Source: Saccoglossus kowalevskii
Lineage: Eukaryota; Hemichordata; Enteropneusta; Harrimaniidae
Assembly (NCBI RefSeq): GCF_000003605.2
Contig: NW_003155243.1
Coordinates: forward strand, 45,078-62,996
Direction: 5' to 3'
Length of the DNA stretch: 17,919 bases
In this document: positions 16,201-17,919 of the stretch, piece by piece
Position numbering within the stretch: position 1 is the first letter of the stretch
Layout of the letters: every line of letters starts with the position of its first letter
Made by a program: the position numbers and the translations under genes
The notes under the pieces: generated by a model
What the model was told of the DNA's origin: nothing
Seen by the model: the letters and a program-made list of their open reading frames with translations, nothing else
The model's database searches: none

Positions 16201-17784
16201 TAGTTGAGTTCATACGGAGATTTTAAATGTTACTGTAGTAAATGACCACACTTACTCATTCAGATAGTAAATCTCATATTTGAAAAAAAACGAGGTACAC
16301 CAGGACCTGTACTCAGTATGTCAATTCAGTGTGTGTATTTTTTCCGTGTGTACTAGATCGTTACGTCATCGTTGGCAATCACCACGACGCATGGATATAT
16401 GGATCCGTTGATCCTTCAAGTGGAACAGCCTCAATGTTGGAAATCAGCAATGCCTTTGGACTACTTCTTAAAGACGGTATGTATTCAAGGCACTGGGATA
16501 GTACATCAACTCACAAGCAAGGCTTTTAGTCGTCATTTCCAAACAGAATGTTATCTAATAAATCCATTTCAATTTTTATCTGTAGGAAACTCCGTGTATT
16601 TCACTCTAAGTTAAATGATAAAAGCACGATGCTTGCCGAACTTCATGTATCATTTCTAATTATTAGTGTCATTGCAGTAAGCTAATATTTATACTGGTAA
16701 TCTAATTGCTATTATTTTCTACACAACACAACACAACACAACACAACACAACACAACACAACATAACACAACACTCATATATTTATTGTCATTGTTTACA
16801 GGCTGGCGACCTCGACGATCAATAATATTCTGTAGTTGGGGTGCCGAGGAGTACGGTTTGATTGGGTCTACTGAGTGGGTTGAGGTAATGCAGATTACAT
16901 ATTCAATGTTCAATTTGCTTAACTCTCAAACTTGAGGGCCAATTTTTAGAAAAATAGTTTTTCGCAACGTGTATATAATGCATAACTACGGTGGGAGATG
17001 GGGTGTCTGAGGTTACTATTTAACTTTCCACACGAATATATTATTAAATATTAACAGAAAAGTTTGGGTCAAGCCATACTGGGTTGTGATTGGTGCTTTC
17101 GGGGAACTTCGATGACATTGAATCTAGTCTTGAGTTTCACCAACCCCAGACGTATTTCCACCACCGAACCAGAATTTTAATTTTCATTTGATATTTGGAT
17201 CCAATAGATTTAACTTGTTGATTTTTTTTGCTATAGGAGTTTGTCAAAAATCTTGGTGCACGAAGTATAGCGTATCTAAACGTTGATCAGTCAGTGAATG
17301 GCGATTGGTACATGCGAGCTAAGGCCTCACCGCTTCTGTTCCAAGCCATATTCAGTGCAGCCAAGAAGGTAAGAATTGGAAGTATTAATTCCCAAAGTGG
17401 AGACTAATTAATAATTACAGTAGATCGACGGTGTTGTTTACAATGAATAATGAACTGGTTATGATATCATTTGGCAGGTATTTTGTTACAGTTCAAATGG
17501 TTATTTTGTTTTGCTATAAATAAGCGAAGAACGGAGATTTTCGTAAGTGGTGATGTAATTGCAAACTGTTAATGTACACGCAAAATTATCCCAGACTGAA
17601 ACCAGTCAAATTTCAGTTTGCTACTGTTGGGAATTTATAATTTATTTTTGCTGTATACAAAGCCTTTAATTATCTTTATTATTATTATTATTCCATTCCA
17701 GGTTGATGACCCTAGCGACCCCAGTAAAAGTGTTTACGACGTGTGGTTAGAGAGAAACCCGGACTTTCTTAACCCTGTACCTTA
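10062..17784 (+). CDS. NAALAD2-like: Glutamate carboxypeptidase II-like M28B metallopeptidase, copy 2 (3'-truncated by window edge; 12 exons)
   Basis: Joined exons 10062-10297, 11652-11808, 11911-12042, 12663-12791, 13299-13491, 13836-13926, 14877-14966, 15993-16078, 16357-16476, 16802-16884, 17237-17368 and 17702-17784 read through without a stop for 510 codons plus 2 nt. Phases are 2,0,0,0,1,2,2,1,1,0,0,2. The N-terminus has about 14 cytosolic residues with basic residues, one membrane segment (about 15-39) and then an extracellular stalk, so it is a type II membrane protein like GCPII. Catalytic-domain residues seen: His380 and Asp390 ([13 protein letters not shown]), Glu427 and Glu428 (WGAEEYG), calcium Glu436 and Glu439, Asp456 (YLNVD), and Arg466, aligning with GCPII Arg463 of the S1 arginine patch. 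The ATG at 10062 is chosen for its A at -3 and the short tail expected of the family. The frame stays open upstream to an ATG at 9891, which would add 57 residues before the anchor. The last His ligand and helical domain lie beyond the window. Confidence 0.92.
10298..11651 (+). other. Copy 2 intron 1 (1.35 kb)
   Basis: Phase-2 first intron. It holds the perfect palindrome at 10869-10901. Small open stretches near 10495-10647 and 10929-11111 show no recognisable protein. Confidence 0.75.
10862..10908. repeat. Perfect 33-bp palindrome bounded by 7-bp direct repeats
   Basis: The arms CACAGTCCCTCTATC (10869-10883) and GATAGAGGGACTGTG (10887-10901) are perfect reverse complements around a 3-nt ATA spacer. 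CTTTGAT occurs immediately outside on both sides (10862-10868 and 10902-10908), as a target-site duplication would. It lies in intron 1 of copy 2. Confidence 0.85.
11652..11808 (+). CDS. NAALAD2-like: Copy 2 exon 2: ENPHLAGT segment
   Basis: Acceptor GTTTCTAG ends at 11651; donor GTAATG at 11809. Phase 2 in, phase 0 out (157 nt). It encodes [20 protein letters not shown] and [10 protein letters not shown], the strongly conserved N-terminal ectodomain motifs of the family ([15 protein letters not shown]). Confidence 0.92.
11911..12042 (+). CDS. NAALAD2-like: Copy 2 exon 3: linker before the protease-associated region
   Basis: Acceptor TTCTTACAG ends at 11910; donor GTATGT at 12043. Phase 0 both ends (132 nt). 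It contains an NYT sequon and ends [11 protein letters not shown], corresponding to PFSAFSPQGMPE of GCPII. The equivalent copy 1 exon must lie left of the window. Confidence 0.88.
12043..12662 (+). other. Copy 2 intron 3
   Basis: 620-nt AT-rich phase-0 intron. I see no genes or clear repeats in it. Confidence 0.75.
12663..12791 (+). CDS. NAALAD2-like: Copy 2 exon 4: [10 protein letters not shown]
   Basis: Acceptor TTTCTGCAG ends at 12662; donor GTATGT at 12792. Phase 0 both ends (129 nt). It encodes [20 protein letters not shown] through NLTG to [11 protein letters not shown]. The Arg210 counterpart is kept. Confidence 0.93.
12792..13298 (+). other. Copy 2 intron 4, host of the tRNA-Glu gene
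   Basis: 507-nt phase-0 intron. The antisense tRNA occupies 13048-13119. Its Pol III transcription would run against the host pre-mRNA. Nothing else is evident. Confidence 0.8.
13048..13119 (-). tRNA. tRNA-Glu (anticodon TTC), antisense inside intron 4 of copy 2
   Basis: The minus-strand 72-nt sequence folds as a full cloverleaf. The acceptor stem is TCCCTAG with CTAGGGA (7 perfect pairs, discriminator A) and the anticodon stem is TGTGG with CCACA (5 pairs). The loop CTTTCAC places TTC at positions 34-36, and the T arm is CCGGG-TTCGATT-CCCGG. The A box (TGGTCTAGTGG) and B box (GGTTCGATTCC) are intact, and a TTTT run (plus-strand AAAA at 13037-13040) follows the 3' end within 8 nt as a Pol III terminator. 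There is no encoded CCA, as expected in eukaryotes. No intron. Confidence 0.9.
13299..13491 (+). CDS. NAALAD2-like: Copy 2 exon 5: SDPADY / AQRGN / LTPGYP
   Basis: Acceptor TCTTGTAG ends at 13298; donor GTAAGC at 13492. Phase 0 in, phase 1 out (193 nt, one codon more than copy 1). It encodes [30 protein letters not shown] and [11 protein letters not shown]. The Asn257, Thr269 and Tyr272 counterparts are kept. Confidence 0.93.
13492..13835 (+). other. Copy 2 intron 5
   Basis: 344-nt T-rich phase-1 intron with no recognisable element. Confidence 0.75.
13836..13926 (+). CDS. NAALAD2-like: Copy 2 exon 6: [12 protein letters not shown]
   Basis: Acceptor CAATAG ends at 13835; donor GTATGA at 13927. 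Phase 1 in, phase 2 out (91 nt). It encodes [20 protein letters not shown]. Confidence 0.92.
14417..14694. repeat. Recurring GGTATAAATA motif
   Basis: GGTATAAATA occurs at 14417-14426, 14448-14457 and 14652-14661, with a variant GGTATAAAAA at 14685-14694. It lies in intron 6 of copy 2. Likely a decayed repeat rather than promoters. Confidence 0.4.
14729..14756. repeat. Poly-C/poly-G snap-back
   Basis: Twelve C (14730-14741), then GGGC, then ten G (14746-14755), bounded by G and C. It can form an 11-bp G:C hairpin with a 6-nt loop. Located in intron 6 of copy 2. Confidence 0.85.
14877..14966 (+). CDS. NAALAD2-like: Copy 2 exon 7: YRIGPGF
   Basis: Acceptor TTCTGCAG ends at 14876; donor GTGAGT at 14967. 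Phase 2 in and out (90 nt). It encodes [20 protein letters not shown], the counterpart of the copy 1 exon at 4313-4402. Confidence 0.92.
14967..15992 (+). other. Copy 2 intron 7
   Basis: 1,026-nt phase-2 intron dominated by the C/T-rich repeat patch at 15215-15545. The remainder is AT-rich and featureless. Confidence 0.75.
15215..15545. repeat. C/T-rich repeat patch with CCCCAAGACT units
   Basis: Compositionally unlike the rest of the intron: GC-rich, with short recurring units CCCCAAGACT (15423-15432), ACCCAAGACT (15445-15454), CCCCAAGTCT (about 15478) and CCCCAAGACC (15529-15538), plus GACTGCGTC twice. A TATA-like CTATAAGACAC sits near 15395. It could be part of a transposon or LTR, but no ends were identified. 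Confidence 0.35.
15993..16078 (+). CDS. NAALAD2-like: Copy 2 exon 8: [13 protein letters not shown]
   Basis: Acceptor TTAACAG ends at 15992; donor GTTAGT at 16079. Phase 2 in, phase 1 out (86 nt). It encodes [20 protein letters not shown] and then IRGQVEP. Confidence 0.92.
16357..16476 (+). CDS. NAALAD2-like: Copy 2 exon 9: first two zinc ligands
   Basis: Acceptor GTACTAG ends at 16356; donor GTATGT at 16477. Phase 1 in and out (120 nt). [20 protein letters not shown] carries the zinc His and bridging Asp. The residue after the zinc His is His here, Arg in copy 1 and GCPII. Confidence 0.94.
16477..16801 (+). other. Copy 2 intron 9
   Basis: 325-nt phase-1 intron whose 3' end holds the AACAC microsatellite. 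Confidence 0.75.
16721..16774. repeat. (AACAC)n pentanucleotide microsatellite
   Basis: About ten ACACA/AACAC pentamers with one interruption (ATAAC). It ends 27 nt before the acceptor AG at 16800-16801 of copy 2 exon 10, so length change could affect the branch-point region. Confidence 0.92.
16802..16884 (+). CDS. NAALAD2-like: Copy 2 exon 10: catalytic Glu-Glu motif
   Basis: Acceptor GTTTACAG ends at 16801; donor GTAATG at 16885. Phase 1 in, phase 0 out (83 nt). It encodes [20 protein letters not shown] and IGSTEWVE, with the catalytic and zinc Glu pair and both calcium Glu. Confidence 0.94.
16885..17236 (+). other. Copy 2 intron 10
   Basis: 352-nt phase-0 intron with no recognisable element. 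Confidence 0.75.
17237..17368 (+). CDS. NAALAD2-like: Copy 2 exon 11: zinc-ligand Asp, pocket Arg kept
   Basis: Acceptor TGCTATAG ends at 17236; donor GTAAGA at 17369. Phase 0 both ends (132 nt). AYLNVD holds the zinc Asp. Ten residues on is the Arg of WYMRAKASP, aligned with GCPII Arg463. Confidence 0.93.
17369..17701 (+). other. Copy 2 intron 11
   Basis: 333-nt phase-0 intron with a short ATT repeat just before the acceptor (about 17676-17692). Otherwise empty. Confidence 0.75.
17702..17784 (+). CDS. NAALAD2-like: Copy 2 exon 12: SVYDVWLER (last exon in window)
   Basis: Acceptor CATTCCAG ends at 17701; donor GTAAGT at 17785. Phase 0 in, phase 2 out (83 nt). It encodes [20 protein letters not shown]. 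Copy 1 needs four or five further exons after the matching point, so the rest of copy 2 lies to the right. Confidence 0.92.
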
Positions 17785-17919
17785 GTAAGTTAGAATACAA
17801 AGCACGTGACAATTTTGAATTATTGGAATATTAACAACAAACTCTTACCGTTCTGGATCGGAGGACTGTGCCTGGAGTGAGATAGTGTACGCGGGGCTAT
17901 AAGCGCATTCTCACATCAA

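Noticed and set aside
1-17919. CRISPR array, bacterial operon, phage or viral genes
   Set aside because: No regularly spaced direct repeats, no compact ORFs and no viral protein motifs. The split-exon structure is clearly eukaryotic.

Overview
This is animal genomic DNA. It is AT-rich, genes are split into short exons with GT..AG introns, and there are retrotransposon and tRNA-derived remnants and long C tracts, with no bacterial-style gene packing. The composition and repeats fit a marine invertebrate (deuterostome or lophotrochozoan), but I cannot name the species.

The window holds two head-to-tail plus-strand genes. Both encode glutamate carboxypeptidase II-like proteins (FOLH1/PSMA, NAALAD2, NAALADL1 family; peptidase family M28B, relatives of the transferrin receptor). 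Copy 1 enters from the left edge already spliced into its protease-associated region. It runs through 14 exons (1072-8674) to a TGA stop, giving 568 residues of an expected total near 743. Copy 2 starts at 10062 with a short cytosolic tail and one transmembrane segment. It runs through 12 exons to 17784 (510 codons plus 2 nt) and leaves at the right edge before its C-terminal exons. Where they overlap, nine consecutive exons match in intron phase at every junction and in length, apart from one extra codon in copy 2. Introns look unrelated by eye, so the duplication is old.

Both proteins should be type II membrane zinc carboxypeptidases/dipeptidases with the catalytic domain outside the cell or in the lumen. 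All five di-zinc ligands, the catalytic glutamate and the calcium ligands are visible in copy 1, and all that fall inside the window are visible in copy 2. The two copies differ at a substrate-pocket position: an arginine in copy 2 is a valine in copy 1. This points to diverged peptide preference.

Layout: 1-1071 upstream intron of copy 1 with degenerate C/T-rich repeats and a perfect palindrome; 1072-8674 copy 1, with a SINE-like tRNA-derived segment in one intron and a decayed antisense non-LTR retrotransposon in another; 8675-10061 intergenic, with a poly(A) signal, a 22-bp tandem duplication and a truncated antisense tRNA-Glu relic; 10062-17784 copy 2, whose introns hold a perfect hairpin bounded by direct repeats, an intact antisense tRNA-Glu(UUC), a poly-C/poly-G snap-back, C/T-rich repeat patches and a pentanucleotide microsatellite.

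I see no novel multi-gene system. The best leads are the paralogue pocket divergence, an identical patch between the copies suggesting gene conversion, the nested tRNA gene and the palindromic insertion.
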